Shown piece by piece: positions 23,227 through 32,554 of a stretch of DNA of 64,000 nt. Location of the stretch: the NCBI GenBank assembly GCA_016708725.1, contig JADJFE010000008.1, forward strand, positions 124,001 to 188,000, written 5' to 3'. Made by a program: the position numbers and the translations under genes. The notes under the pieces were generated by a model. It saw only the letters and a program-made list of their open reading frames with translations, ran no database searches and was not told the origin of the DNA. Within the stretch, counting starts at the first letter, position 1; each line of letters opens with the position of its first letter. The stretch comes from Candidatus Aalborgicola bjergmarkensis (lineage in GTDB: Bacteria; Pseudomonadota; Gammaproteobacteria; Burkholderiales; Burkholderiaceae_C).

Positions 23227-24596
23227 CATCGGCACGGCGCTCCTTGCAACGCCGCTTGTTATGGCTGGTGCTGGGGACAGTCGTCAGCGTGTGGCTGCTT
23301 GCGACAGTGCTCACCTGGCTGGATGTGCGCCACGAACTCGATGAGTTGCTGGATGGCCATCTGGCGCAAGCTGCCGCAGTGCTGGTGGTGCAACAGGCCG
23401 ACGACGATATGGGAGAAGAAGGACACGGCGTAGACACCCCCTCCCTGCACCGCTACGCGCCCAAGGTGGCGTTTCAGGTGTTTCACGCGGGGCGTCTGGT
23501 ACTGCGTTCCGCCAACGCACCCACAACCCCGATGGTAAGCGTTGGGAAAACAACCACCCCCGGATTTGATACCGTGCACATCGCGGACCATGACTGGCGC
23601 GTATTCTCCGCACAGGGTGCCGAGTCCGACATCCTGGTGTACGTGGGTGAGGAAATGCGCTCGCGCACCAGCATTCTCTGGGCGGTTTTGCACAGCACCC
23701 TGTTACCCATGGCCTTGGCTTTGCCTGTGCTGGCGCTCATTTTGTGGTGGGTCATTCACTCCGGTCTGGCCCCCATGCGCCAGATGGGACACACGCTGGT
23801 ACAACGCAAACCCGATGCGCTGGAGCCTTTGGTTCTGGATAACGCGCCTGCAGAGATTGCGCCAATGGTCGAAGCGCTCAATGGGCTGTTTACACGCATC
23901 ACGGCCTTACTGGAATCCGAACGGCGCTTTACCACCGATGCCTCCCATGAGCTGCGCACGCCTATTGCGGCCATCCGCACCCAGGCGCAGGTTGCCCTGG
24001 CCGAAACCGATGACATACTGCGCCGCCATGCCCTGCAAAACACAATTGCGGGTTGTGATCGCGCCACGCACCTGGTGGAGCAGTTGCTGACACTTTCCCG
24101 ATTGGAAGCATCGGCACAGCCAGCCATGACCGAATTGAACCTTGTGGAACTGACGCGACAAGTGCTGGCCGAGGAGGCGGCCAAGGCCATTGGCAAAGGA
24201 CAATTACTTTCATTGGAGGCACCCCAGTCCCACGACACGACGATGACCGGCAATGCCGCACTGCTGGCGGTGCTGATTCGCAACCTGCTGGACAACGCGC
24301 TACGCTACAGCCCTGCAGGCGCGCGCATCCAGGTCGTGGTGGAGCAATGCGACGGGCATGTGGCGTTGCGCGTCGAAGACAGTGGGCCGGGCATGTCCGA
24401 AGTCGATTGTCAGCGCCTGGGTGAACGCTTCTTCCGGGTTATAGGCAGTGACCAGGATGGCAGCGGCCTGGGCTGGTCCATCGTGCAGCGCATTGCCGCA
24501 GTGCACGGTCTCAAGCTGCACATGGGTCGATCCAGTGAACTGGGGGGGTTGGCGGTGCGTGTAGCAACAGGCTATATTTCCCTAAAAGCACATTGA
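23223..24596 (+). CDS. sensor histidine kinase (QseC-like)
   Basis: This 457-aa membrane kinase has an N-terminal membrane helix near residues 15-35, a periplasmic sensor domain, a second helix near 160-180 and a HAMP-like linker. The phosphorylated His lies in TTDASHELRTPIAAI near residue 243, and ATP-binding motifs include NLLDNALRYSPAG and VEDSGPGM. It pairs with the preceding regulator by a 4-bp overlap. Given the cluster it may sense redox state or a reactive ligand such as NO, but the signal is not visible in the sequence. The 58 bp after it hold nothing recognised. Confidence 0.9.
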   Translation: MTSARRSLQRRLLWLVLGTVVSVWLLATVLTWLDVRHELDELLDGHLAQAAAVLVVQQADDDMGEEGHGVDTPSLHRYAPKVAFQVFHAGRLVLRSANAPTTPMVSVGKTTTPGFDTVHIADHDWRVFSAQGAESDILVYVGEEMRSRTSILWAVLHSTLLPMALALPVLALILWWVIHSGLAPMRQMGHTLVQRKPDALEPLVLDNAPAEIAPMVEALNGLFTRITALLESERRFTTDASHELRTPIAAIRTQAQVALAETDDILRRHALQNTIAGCDRATHLVEQLLTLSRLEASAQPAMTELNLVELTRQVLAEEAAKAIGKGQLLSLEAPQSHDTTMTGNAALLAVLIRNLLDNALRYSPAGARIQVVVEQCDGHVALRVEDSGPGMSEVDCQRLGERFFRVIGSDQDGSGLGWSIVQRIAAVHGLKLHMGRSSELGGLAVRVATGYISLKAH

Positions 24597-24654
24597 CATA
24601 GTGCTTCAATTTGAATACTATAAGTAGCAATGCAACGAAATATCCAACGAAAAC

Positions 24655-25584
24655 ATGCAACACCAAACACCGACTGATGGCGCATCGGGTACAAATGGAG
24701 CTACGCAAGTAATTGACCTGTTTGACTCCATTGACACGTCGCTTGACATTCTATTGACTGAATGCGCGAGGAATCGCTGTGATTTACAGGTGGGGGACGC
24801 TCGACAACTGTTGTCACAAATGCCGAAAGGGCATTTTGATTGCATCGTAACCTCTCCCCCCTATTGGGGGCTGCGGGACTACGGTGTTGTAGGCCAGATT
24901 GGTGCGGAACCTACCGTCGACGAATACATTGCTGATCTTGTACGCCTATTCCGTGAAGCCCGTCGAACTCTTTCCGATGATGGTACTCTGTGGCTTAACA
25001 TTGGGGATAGCTACACGTCAGGCGGGCGGACTTGGCGAGATGCTGACGCAAAGAATAAAGGTCGTGCCATGGACTATAGGGCGCCGACGCCAGAAGGACT
25101 CAAACCCAAAGACCTGATTGGTGTCCCCTGGAAACTGGCTTTCGCACTTCAAGCCGATGGTTGGTACCTCCGAACGGACATCATATGGAACAAGCCCAAC
25201 TGCCAGCCTGAGAGCGTGAAAGATCGCCCGACTCGCTCTCACGAATACTTGTTTCTTTTTTCGAAATCGGAGAAGTATCACTACGACTGGCAGGCAATCA
25301 TGGAGCCGGCGTCTGATCCAAAACAAAAATCCAAAAATCGCCGCACTGTTTGGAATATCACAACTGAGCCGTATCCCGGTAGCCACTTCGCGGTATACCC
25401 GCGCGCTCTTGTGCGCCTATGTGTCGCTGCTGGTTCCCGTGAAAATGGTCGCGTCCTTGATCCATTCTTTGGGTCTGGGACGACAGGGGTGGTTTGCAAT
25501 GAATTGGGCCGATATTGCGTAGGAATTGAACTTAATGCCGACTACGCCGAATTGGCACGTGAACGCCTATTAAGAGGTCGTTGA
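24655..25584 (+). CDS. type II DNA methyltransferase (TSPPY type)
   Basis: This 309-aa enzyme methylates DNA at an amino group. TSPPYWGLRDYG at residues 66-77 is the catalytic motif; SPPY favours N4-cytosine. The SAM-binding motif DPFFGSGTT is near residues 274-282, so the motif order is that of the beta class. The last 15 bp overlap the end of a convergent gene that looks like the matching restriction enzyme. Base composition is lower in GC than the neighbours, in line with transfer. Confidence 0.88.
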   Translation: MQHQTPTDGASGTNGATQVIDLFDSIDTSLDILLTECARNRCDLQVGDARQLLSQMPKGHFDCIVTSPPYWGLRDYGVVGQIGAEPTVDEYIADLVRLFREARRTLSDDGTLWLNIGDSYTSGGRTWRDADAKNKGRAMDYRAPTPEGLKPKDLIGVPWKLAFALQADGWYLRTDIIWNKPNCQPESVKDRPTRSHEYLFLFSKSEKYHYDWQAIMEPASDPKQKSKNRRTVWNITTEPYPGSHFAVYPRALVRLCVAAGSRENGRVLDPFFGSGTTGVVCNELGRYCVGIELNADYAELARERLLRGR

Positions 25585-26535
25585 TCCGAAGACCCACGTC
25601 GCATGTACCTTGCAAAGGTCTTTACGTAAGCTCTTGATCTGGAGTTTACGTTCAGTTCCGCCGTCAAAGTACAGGGCGTATTTCAATTGTCCAGCAGTAT
25701 CCCTTATATAGCCATAACCGGGCTTAGGGTTCTGCCTGCTATTTTCGCGTACTTCCAACTGGCAGTTGGACGCTTCAAACATCAATGCCTTTGGTATCTC
25801 CACGAGTTCGTAACTAACGTGTGCGGGGGTTGCGTCAAGGCAACGTAGCGTAAATATCCGCTCGTAGTTTTGCATGTGTTCAAGAAACATTTGCCGCAAC
25901 AAAGGAAGTTCCCATTTGCCTTTACCCAGTTCCATCCATTTGCTCACATGGATTGAATCATCTCGGATGTTTGCTGCTGCCTCTGTTTTCAAGCTGACAG
26001 GTATACCGGCAATGCTAAGGTCGTGGCCACGATTGGTACGGCTTTTTACCAGACTTGCAGGGATGCCGGAATCATTGAGGACGGCTTCGAGGGCAAACTC
26101 AAAGCGATCCTTGCTTAGTGCTTGACGACTTCCCGCATGGTGGCTCATGAGGCGGTCGCCAAAATTATCCAATACGGTTTGCGTGACAATATCCGAATCT
26201 GGGGCACGCCAGAATTGCCGGGGTACTCCAAACGCAAAAATTGTTGCTTTGACCCATTGCTGCTGTGCCGGTGTGAGGCGGCGTAGCGCTTCAACAATCT
26301 CGCCGACTTCGCGTCTGCTGAGCAATTCAGGGACAGCCACACCCAGAGTTTCGGACAAAACCTCAAGCGTGCTGAGAGTGACATTTCTTTCGTGCCGCTC
26401 AACTGACCCAATGTATGTGCGATGCAAATCGCATCGTTCGGCCAGCTCTTCCTGAGAGAGTCCCTTTCCCTTTCGAAACGCCTTTATGTTCTCGGCAAGC
26501 GTTGCTCGAAGAGAGTCACTTGATTTTCTGACCAT
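25570..26535 (-). CDS. putative type II restriction endonuclease with N-terminal XRE domain
   Basis: This 321-aa protein begins with an XRE helix-turn-helix (residues about 10-65: IKAFRKGKGLSQEELAERCD, YIGSVERHERNVTLSTLEVL). The rest is unlike regulators and contains RGHDLSIAGIPVSLKTE, a D..LK arrangement typical of PD-(D/E)xK nucleases. Convergence with a DNA methyltransferase supports a restriction role. Fusing a controller-like domain to the nuclease would let the enzyme limit its own expression. The ATG at 26535 gives a start just before the XRE domain. The nuclease family was not recognised. Confidence 0.68.
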   Translation of the reverse strand: MVRKSSDSLRATLAENIKAFRKGKGLSQEELAERCDLHRTYIGSVERHERNVTLSTLEVLSETLGVAVPELLSRREVGEIVEALRRLTPAQQQWVKATIFAFGVPRQFWRAPDSDIVTQTVLDNFGDRLMSHHAGSRQALSKDRFEFALEAVLNDSGIPASLVKSRTNRGHDLSIAGIPVSLKTEAAANIRDDSIHVSKWMELGKGKWELPLLRQMFLEHMQNYERIFTLRCLDATPAHVSYELVEIPKALMFEASNCQLEVRENSRQNPKPGYGYIRDTAGQLKYALYFDGGTERKLQIKSLRKDLCKVHATWVFGSTTS

Positions 26536-26554
26536 GCTCAAGCCCTGACTGATT

Positions 26555-27196
26555 TCACTGCCGCACCACGTCCGCCCCTGCGGGTGGTTTGAACTGGAAA
26601 TGGCTGGGGTCAGGCGCTTGCGGCGTAAAGCCGGAAAAGCGCAGGCTGGACTTCTGGCCGAAGGTGTCGAGAATTTCCAGCGCGGCGAGTTCGCCTGCGC
26701 GCAGGCCCACACGCACGCTTTGCAAGGGGCTGTCCTTGGCCTTCGGGGTTGCCAGCACCCACTCCATCCCTTCCTGGTCGGCCTGGGCGCTCAGGGTGAA
26801 ATCGGCTTGCAGGGCCGTCAGATCGGTGGCGGAGGCGATGAGTGCCGCCGGAGTGCTGGCCAGTGCCTGGGCTTGTTTGCGCGCGGTGACCTGGTTGAGG
26901 TCCACGTCGTACAGCCACAGCGTCTGGCCGTCGGCAACGATGGTTTGTGCAAACGGCTTTAGGTAGTCAAAGCGAAAACGCCCAGGGCGGATGAAGGCAA
27001 AGTGTCCGCTGGAGGTCTTGGCGCGCGCGGACTGGCCGTCGCGGGCCGGATAGGTGACTACCTGGGTGAAATCAGCGTGCGCGGCCTTGGTGTTCCTGAT
27101 AAAGTTTTCCAGGCCATTCAGGCTATCTGCGCTTGTGGATAGTGCGGACGCAGCTATTAAAAAAGAAGTAAGTTGCTTGAGTTGTTTGAATTGCAT
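26555..27196 (-). CDS. lolA: outer-membrane lipoprotein carrier protein LolA
   Basis: This 213-aa periplasmic chaperone carries lipoproteins from the LolCDE complex to the outer-membrane receptor LolB. After a signal peptide it shows family motifs AHADFTQVV, SGHFAFIRPGRFRFDYLKPF and QTIVADGQTLWLYDVDLNQV. The ATG at 27196 is preferred over one at 27205 because the AAGGA ribosome site then has proper spacing; the earlier ATG directly abuts it. It follows ftsK by a short gap, a conserved arrangement. Confidence 0.92.
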   Translation of the reverse strand: MQFKQLKQLTSFLIAASALSTSADSLNGLENFIRNTKAAHADFTQVVTYPARDGQSARAKTSSGHFAFIRPGRFRFDYLKPFAQTIVADGQTLWLYDVDLNQVTARKQAQALASTPAALIASATDLTALQADFTLSAQADQEGMEWVLATPKAKDSPLQSVRVGLRAGELAALEILDTFGQKSSLRFSGFTPQAPDPSHFQFKPPAGADVVRQ

Positions 27197-27207
27197 GGCC
27201 TGCATCC

Positions 27208-29622
27208 TTATTCGGGGCGCGGCGGCACCAGGATGTCGCGCTGGCCGCTGGTGCTCAAGGAGCCAACCAGTCCCGCTTTTTCCATGTCTTCCAGCAGACG
27301 TGCCGCACGGTTGTAACCGATCTTGAGGTGGCGCTGCACCAGCGAAATGCTGGCCTTGCGGTTTTTCAGCACAATTTCCACCGCCTGGTCGTACATCGGG
27401 TCCTTTTCGCCTCCGGTATCACCACCACCTGCCGCCGGTTCGGCATTGTCATCCGTGGTGCCGCCTTCGAGCACCCCTTCGATGTAATCAGGTTCTCCCT
27501 GGGTTTTCAGGTACGCCACGACGCGGTGCACTTCGTCATCGCTGACAAAAGCGCCGTGTACCCGGATCGGCAGGCCGGTGCCACTGGGCATATAGAGCAT
27601 GTCGCCCATGCCCAGCAGCGCCTCGGCGCCCATCTGGTCCAGGATGGTACGGCTGTCAATCTTGCTGCTGACCTGAAACGCCACACGGGTCGGGATATTG
27701 GCCTTGATGAGGCCGGTAATCACATCCACGCTGGGGCGCTGGGTCGCCAGAATCAGGTGAATGCCTGCTGCGCGTGCCTTTTGTGCCAGGCGGGCGATCA
27801 GCTCTTCAATCTTTTTGCCAATCACCATCATCAGATCGGCCAACTCGTCGATGACCACCACGATATGCGGCATGCGGTCCAGCGGTTCTGGCTCCTCGGG
27901 TGTGAGGCTGAAGGGGTTGTAGATAAACTCGTTGCGCGCGCGTGCCTCATCCATCTTGGCGTTGTAACCCGCCAGGTTGCGTACGCCCAGTTTGCTCAGC
28001 AGTTTATAGCGCCGCTCCATTTCGGCCACACACCAGGCCAGGCCGTTGGCTGCCTGCTTCATGTCGGTCACCACCGGCGCGAGCAGGTGCGGAATGCCTT
28101 CGTAGAACGACATTTCCAGCATCTTCGGGTCAATCATCAGCAAGCGCACATCGCGGGCTTCGGCTTTGTAGAGCAGGCTCAAAATCATGGCATTGATACC
28201 CACCGATTTGCCGGAGCCGGTGGTGCCAGCCACCAGTACGTGCGGCATTTTGGCCAGATCGGCCACAATCGGATTGCCCACAATGTCCTTGCCCATCCCC
28301 ACCGTCAGCATCGACTGGGCGTCGGCGTAGACTTTGGAGCCCAATATTTCGGTGAGTTTGATGGTCTGGCGTTTGGCGTTGGGTAGTTCCAGTGCCATGA
28401 TGTTTTTGCCCGGAACGGTTTCAACCACCCGGATAGACACCAGACTCAAAGAGCGCGCCAGATCCTTGGCCAGACCCACGATTTGTGAGCCCTTGACGCC
28501 TGTGGCGGGCTCAATTTCGTAGCGCGTGATGACCGGGCCAGGCTGGGCCGCCACCACGCTCACCTGAACACCAAAGTCCTTGAGTTTCTTCTCGATCAAT
28601 CGGCTGGTCATCTCCAGCGTTTCGGGCGACACGGTTTCCTGACGCAGCAAGGCGCCATCGAGCAACTCGATCTGCGGCAGCTTGGTGTCGGGTTTAGTGT
28701 CCGACTTGACAGCCGGTGTCGGTTTCGGCGGTTTGTGGGGCGCAACGCTCGGCGTGGGACTGGTCTGCACAGGCCGTTCCACTACAGGCTTGGAAGGTGG
28801 TGGCGCCACGGACGCTGGCACCCGCGACGGCATTTCTTCATCCAGCTCAAGCAATTCGTCCGGCTCTTCATGCACAGCGCGCACCGCACTCTGCTCTTCA
28901 CGTTCTTCACGCTCTTCCAGGATGATTTCTTCCCGTTCGCGCGCAGCACGCTGCCCGAGTTGCATATCCTGGGCGCGCTCGTATCGGGCGCGCAACCATT
29001 GCACCAATGCCTCCAGCCTGGCACCGATGCGTTCGGCCGTATGCATCCAGGAAAAACCAAACACCAGCGCTGCGCCGATGATGCCCAGTGCAATCGACAC
29101 CAATCCCGAGCCGGCAAAACCCAGCCATTTGACGCTCAAAGGTCCGACCAGGTACCCAAGCGCCCCGCCACTATGGTCCGGCAGACGGGACTCCAGGCTA
29201 TAAAGCCGGGTCCACTCCAGTACAGTACTGGCACACAACAACAGGGTCAAACCCAGCCAGAACGCCCAGCGGCGCGGCACAGCATGCGTTTGCTCATCAC
29301 CGCGCAAACGATTGGCCAAAAGCGCTAACCACACGCGCACACCAATCACAACACACCACCAAGCCGAGAAGCCCAGTAGAAAATAACTGACGTCGGCCAT
29401 CCAGGCTCCAAGACGCCCAGCCCGGTTGAAAGTGGGCAGGCCACTTCCGGATGTAGACCAGGCGGCATCCTGTTGCGAGTAGCTCAAAAGCGCTATCAGC
29501 CACAAGGTCAGCAGAACAAAGCCGACAATCAGACTGATTTCGCTGGCAAAGCGGTTCATACCCGTTGGCGCAGGTTCGCGTGTATCCGCTGAAGAATCAA
29601 GAGTTTTGAGAGAGTACGTCAT
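27208..29622 (-). CDS. ftsK: DNA translocase FtsK
   Basis: This 804-aa protein pumps chromosome ends across the closing septum and activates XerCD at dif. It has four N-terminal membrane helices, a charged and proline-rich linker (about residues 210-310), and a RecA-like motor with Walker A GTTGSGKSVGIN and Walker B HIVVVIDELADLMM. A C-terminal winged-helix gamma domain (AVEIVLKNRKASISLVQRHL, YNRAARLLEDMEKAGLV) reads KOPS sequences. The linker is much shorter than in E. coli, as is common for FtsK outside enterics. Confidence 0.95.
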   Translation of the reverse strand: MTYSLKTLDSSADTREPAPTGMNRFASEISLIVGFVLLTLWLIALLSYSQQDAAWSTSGSGLPTFNRAGRLGAWMADVSYFLLGFSAWWCVVIGVRVWLALLANRLRGDEQTHAVPRRWAFWLGLTLLLCASTVLEWTRLYSLESRLPDHSGGALGYLVGPLSVKWLGFAGSGLVSIALGIIGAALVFGFSWMHTAERIGARLEALVQWLRARYERAQDMQLGQRAAREREEIILEEREEREEQSAVRAVHEEPDELLELDEEMPSRVPASVAPPPSKPVVERPVQTSPTPSVAPHKPPKPTPAVKSDTKPDTKLPQIELLDGALLRQETVSPETLEMTSRLIEKKLKDFGVQVSVVAAQPGPVITRYEIEPATGVKGSQIVGLAKDLARSLSLVSIRVVETVPGKNIMALELPNAKRQTIKLTEILGSKVYADAQSMLTVGMGKDIVGNPIVADLAKMPHVLVAGTTGSGKSVGINAMILSLLYKAEARDVRLLMIDPKMLEMSFYEGIPHLLAPVVTDMKQAANGLAWCVAEMERRYKLLSKLGVRNLAGYNAKMDEARARNEFIYNPFSLTPEEPEPLDRMPHIVVVIDELADLMMVIGKKIEELIARLAQKARAAGIHLILATQRPSVDVITGLIKANIPTRVAFQVSSKIDSRTILDQMGAEALLGMGDMLYMPSGTGLPIRVHGAFVSDDEVHRVVAYLKTQGEPDYIEGVLEGGTTDDNAEPAAGGGDTGGEKDPMYDQAVEIVLKNRKASISLVQRHLKIGYNRAARLLEDMEKAGLVGSLSTSGQRDILVPPRPE

Positions 29623-29689
29623 TACGTGGGGCCGCCATCGACGGCGGGCCTGATTTCAAAAATAAACCGATATAAACTGATGATGTTTG

Positions 29690-30361
29690 TTAGCGCGGCT
29701 GCGAGCGGCGTTCGTGAATACGCAACACACCCGTGGAGGGATCAAAGACACCCCGATCTTCATAATCCTTCATGACACGACTGACCATTTCCCGAGAGGC
29801 CCCCACCATCTTGGCAATGTCCTGACGCGAAATTTTGTCACGAATCACCAGATCGCCATTGTCGTTTGGAACAGCAAGTTGCTTCAACAGTTCTGCCACG
29901 CGCGTATGCACACTTGTCAAAGCCAAAGACTCGATTTTATGATCGGCGTTGCGCAAACGCTTGATCAGTCCGCGCATGACGGCTAAGGATAATTCGGCAT
30001 TTTCGTGCAGGCAACGGACAAAGTCGTCGCGTCCTAGCATCAACACGTCCATGGCAACCTCGGCATAAACGGTCGCCGAGTGGGCTTCATGGTCCAGCAG
30101 GCTCATCTCGCCCACATAATCCCCGGTGTGCAGAATCGCCAGAATCACCTCTCGCCCGTTGTCATCCGCCATGACCACGTGCGCCCGACCGGACAGGATA
30201 ATGTACAGCGCATTGGAAATTTCCCCTGCCGCGATCAGCGTTGCGCCTTTCTTGAAACGACCCTTGGTAACCGCTCCAGCCAGAGATTGCGCCTGCGCCG
30301 GCGTCAATGCAGCGAACAAAGGAACCCGGCGGATCAAATCCTGATTACTCAACATTGACAT
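29690..30361 (-). CDS. Crp/Fnr-family transcriptional regulator
   Basis: This 223-aa regulator has an N-terminal cyclic-nucleotide-binding-type domain (LIAAGEISNALYIILSGRAH, GDYVGEMSLLDHEAHSATV), a long dimer helix, and a C-terminal winged helix (SRQDIAKMVGASREMVSRVM). It lacks the N-terminal cysteine cluster of Fnr, so it is not an oxygen sensor of that kind; the ligand is unknown. AAGGAG lies 7-8 bp before the ATG at 30361. It is divergent from trxB over an 80-bp gap. Confidence 0.9.
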   Translation of the reverse strand: MSMLSNQDLIRRVPLFAALTPAQAQSLAGAVTKGRFKKGATLIAAGEISNALYIILSGRAHVVMADDNGREVILAILHTGDYVGEMSLLDHEAHSATVYAEVAMDVLMLGRDDFVRCLHENAELSLAVMRGLIKRLRNADHKIESLALTSVHTRVAELLKQLAVPNDNGDLVIRDKISRQDIAKMVGASREMVSRVMKDYEDRGVFDPSTGVLRIHERRSQPR

Positions 30362-30441
30362 TTGCTCACTCCTTACAATTTACGCTAAGCCCCGAACTGT
30401 ACACGGGCCGACTCACACCATTTGTTCATAAAGGCTACACC

Positions 30442-31407
30442 ATGTCCGCCCCCCACCACGCCAAAGTCCTGATTCTGGGTTCCGGCCCTGCCGGTTATAC
30501 CGCCGCTGTCTATGCCGCACGCGCCAATCTCGCGCCGGTGCTGATTACCGGCATAGCCCAGGGAGGGCAGTTGATGACTACCACCGAGGTGGATAACTGG
30601 CCCGCTGACGTACACGGCGTGCAGGGCCCCGATCTGATGCAACGCTTCTTGCAACATGCCGAGCGCTTCAAGACAGAAATCATTTTTGACCAGATCAGTC
30701 GTGTGGAATTGGGACAGCGGCCATTCACGCTCCAGGGCGACAATGGCACCTATACCTGCGACGCGCTGATCATTGCCACCGGTGCTTCCGCCAAATACCT
30801 CGGTTTGCCCAGCGAACAAACATTCATGGGACGCGGCGTTTCGGGCTGCGCCACCTGTGACGGATTTTTCTACCGCGACCAGGTATGCTGCGTAGTCGGC
30901 GGAGGCAATACGGCCGTGGAAGAAGCGCTCTACCTGTCCAACATTGCCCGCAAAGTCATCGTTGTGCATCGGCGTGACAAATTCCGTGCCGAGCCCATCA
31001 TGGTCGACAAGATGATGGAAAAAGTGGCGTCCGGAAAAATTGAACTCAAAATCTTCCACACGCTGGAAGAAGTGTTGGGCGATGCTTCGGGGGTCACGGG
31101 CATCCGCGTGAAAAATGTCCAGGATGGCAACACGCAAGACATCATGCTGACCGGCTGCTTCATCGCCATCGGCCACGCGCCCAACACCGAAATTTTCCAG
31201 GGACAACTGGAAATGGAAAACGGCTACATCGTCACCCAGGGCGGACTCAAGGGCTTTGCCACGCAGACCAGCGTGCCCGGCGTCTTTGCTGCGGGCGACG
31301 TACAGGACCACGTTTACCGCCAAGCCATCACCAGTGCTGGCACAGGTTGCATGGCCGCGCTGGATGCGCAACGCTTTCTGGAGCAAACCCAGACCACCAA
31401 CGCATAA
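30442..31407 (+). CDS. trxB: thioredoxin reductase
   Basis: This 321-aa flavoprotein transfers electrons from NADPH through FAD to thioredoxin. FAD binding is seen in LILGSGPAGYTAAVYAARA, the redox pair in SGCATCDGFFY, NADPH binding in VVGGGNTAVEEALYL, and the second FAD motif in VFAAGDVQDHVYRQAITSAG. Length is standard. The ATG at 30442 gives a short N-terminal leader before the FAD motif. It is followed after 7 bp by mnmA. Confidence 0.95.
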   Translation: MSAPHHAKVLILGSGPAGYTAAVYAARANLAPVLITGIAQGGQLMTTTEVDNWPADVHGVQGPDLMQRFLQHAERFKTEIIFDQISRVELGQRPFTLQGDNGTYTCDALIIATGASAKYLGLPSEQTFMGRGVSGCATCDGFFYRDQVCCVVGGGNTAVEEALYLSNIARKVIVVHRRDKFRAEPIMVDKMMEKVASGKIELKIFHTLEEVLGDASGVTGIRVKNVQDGNTQDIMLTGCFIAIGHAPNTEIFQGQLEMENGYIVTQGGLKGFATQTSVPGVFAAGDVQDHVYRQAITSAGTGCMAALDAQRFLEQTQTTNA

Positions 31408-31414
31408 ACCTGCC

Positions 31415-32554
31415 ATGGGAGCACAGCGCATTGTGGTGGGTTTGAGCGGAGGTGTGGATTCTGCCGTGACGGCTTACCTGCTCAAAGCGCAAGGGCATGA
31501 GGTCGTTGGCATTTTCATGAAAAACTGGGAAGACGACGATAAAAACAGCGACAACAACAGCGACGACAACGCCTACTGTTCCTCGAACCTTGATTTTGTC
31601 GATGCCGCCGCCGTGGCCGATGTCATCGGCATCGAACTGGAACACGTCAACTTTGCCTCCGCATACAAGGAGCGGGTGTTTGCCGAGTTCTTGCGTGAAT
31701 ACCAAGCTGGACGCACGCCCAACCCGGACGTGCTGTGCAATGCGGAAATCAAATTCAAGGCATTTCTGGACCATGCCATGCGCTTAGGCGCAGAAAAAAT
31801 TGCCACAGGGCATTACGCCAGGGTGGACTGGCATCCCACCAGTGGAAACTACCAGCTGAAAAAGGGACTTGACCCGTCCAAGGACCAAAGCTACTTTCTG
31901 CACCGCCTGAACCAGGAGCAACTCGCCAAGGCGCTATTTCCAATCGGGCATCTGCACAAAACAGAAGTGCGGCGCATTGCCGGGGAAATCAGACTGCCCA
32001 ATGCCAGCAAGAAGGACTCCACCGGCATCTGCTTCATCGGCGAGCGGCCCTTCAGGGAATTCCTGAACCGCTACATTGCCAGGAAGCCAGGAGCCATCAA
32101 GGATGATCGGGGCCGGACCATTGGCGAGCATGTGGGCTTGAGTTTTTACACCCTGGGACAACGCCAGGGGCTGGGCATTGGCGGACTCAAGGAAAAAGGT
32201 GCATCCAAAGGTGGCGGCACGCACGCGCCCTGGTTTGTCGCGCGCAAGGACATGGCAAGCAATACGCTGTGGGTGGTACAAGGGCATGAACACCCCTGGC
32301 TGCAATCCTTATCCCTCCATGCCCAGGACGCAAGCTGGATCGCCGGGACGCCGCCGTGTGACGGCACCCTGGCAGCAAAGACCCGTTACCGGCAAAGCGA
32401 CGCGTCCTGCCAACTGCTCCACGCCAGCGCACAAGGTTTTGACTTGCAATTCACCCATGCACAGTGGGCTGTGACTCCGGGACAGTCAGCGGTGCTGTAC
32501 GCAGACGATGTGTGCCTTGGCGGCGGCGTGATCACGGCACACACAACGCTATAA
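31415..32554 (+). CDS. mnmA: tRNA-specific 2-thiouridylase
   Basis: This 379-aa enzyme puts the 2-thio group on wobble uridine 34 of Lys, Glu and Gln tRNAs. The PP-loop VVGLSGGVDSAVTAYLL activates tRNA with ATP. The catalytic cysteines lie in NPDVLCNAEIKF and STGICFIGERPF. A short run of Asp and Asn (residues 35-47) sits in a family loop. The start at 31415 places the PP-loop at the usual position. It ends 6 bp inside the convergent HD-GYP-like gene. Confidence 0.95.
   Translation: MGAQRIVVGLSGGVDSAVTAYLLKAQGHEVVGIFMKNWEDDDKNSDNNSDDNAYCSSNLDFVDAAAVADVIGIELEHVNFASAYKERVFAEFLREYQAGRTPNPDVLCNAEIKFKAFLDHAMRLGAEKIATGHYARVDWHPTSGNYQLKKGLDPSKDQSYFLHRLNQEQLAKALFPIGHLHKTEVRRIAGEIRLPNASKKDSTGICFIGERPFREFLNRYIARKPGAIKDDRGRTIGEHVGLSFYTLGQRQGLGIGGLKEKGASKGGGTHAPWFVARKDMASNTLWVVQGHEHPWLQSLSLHAQDASWIAGTPPCDGTLAAKTRYRQSDASCQLLHASAQGFDLQFTHAQWAVTPGQSAVLYADDVCLGGGVITAHTTL

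Noticed and set aside
27328..28386. Open frame of 352 codons opposite ftsK
   Set aside because: It is the complement of the conserved motor domain of FtsK.
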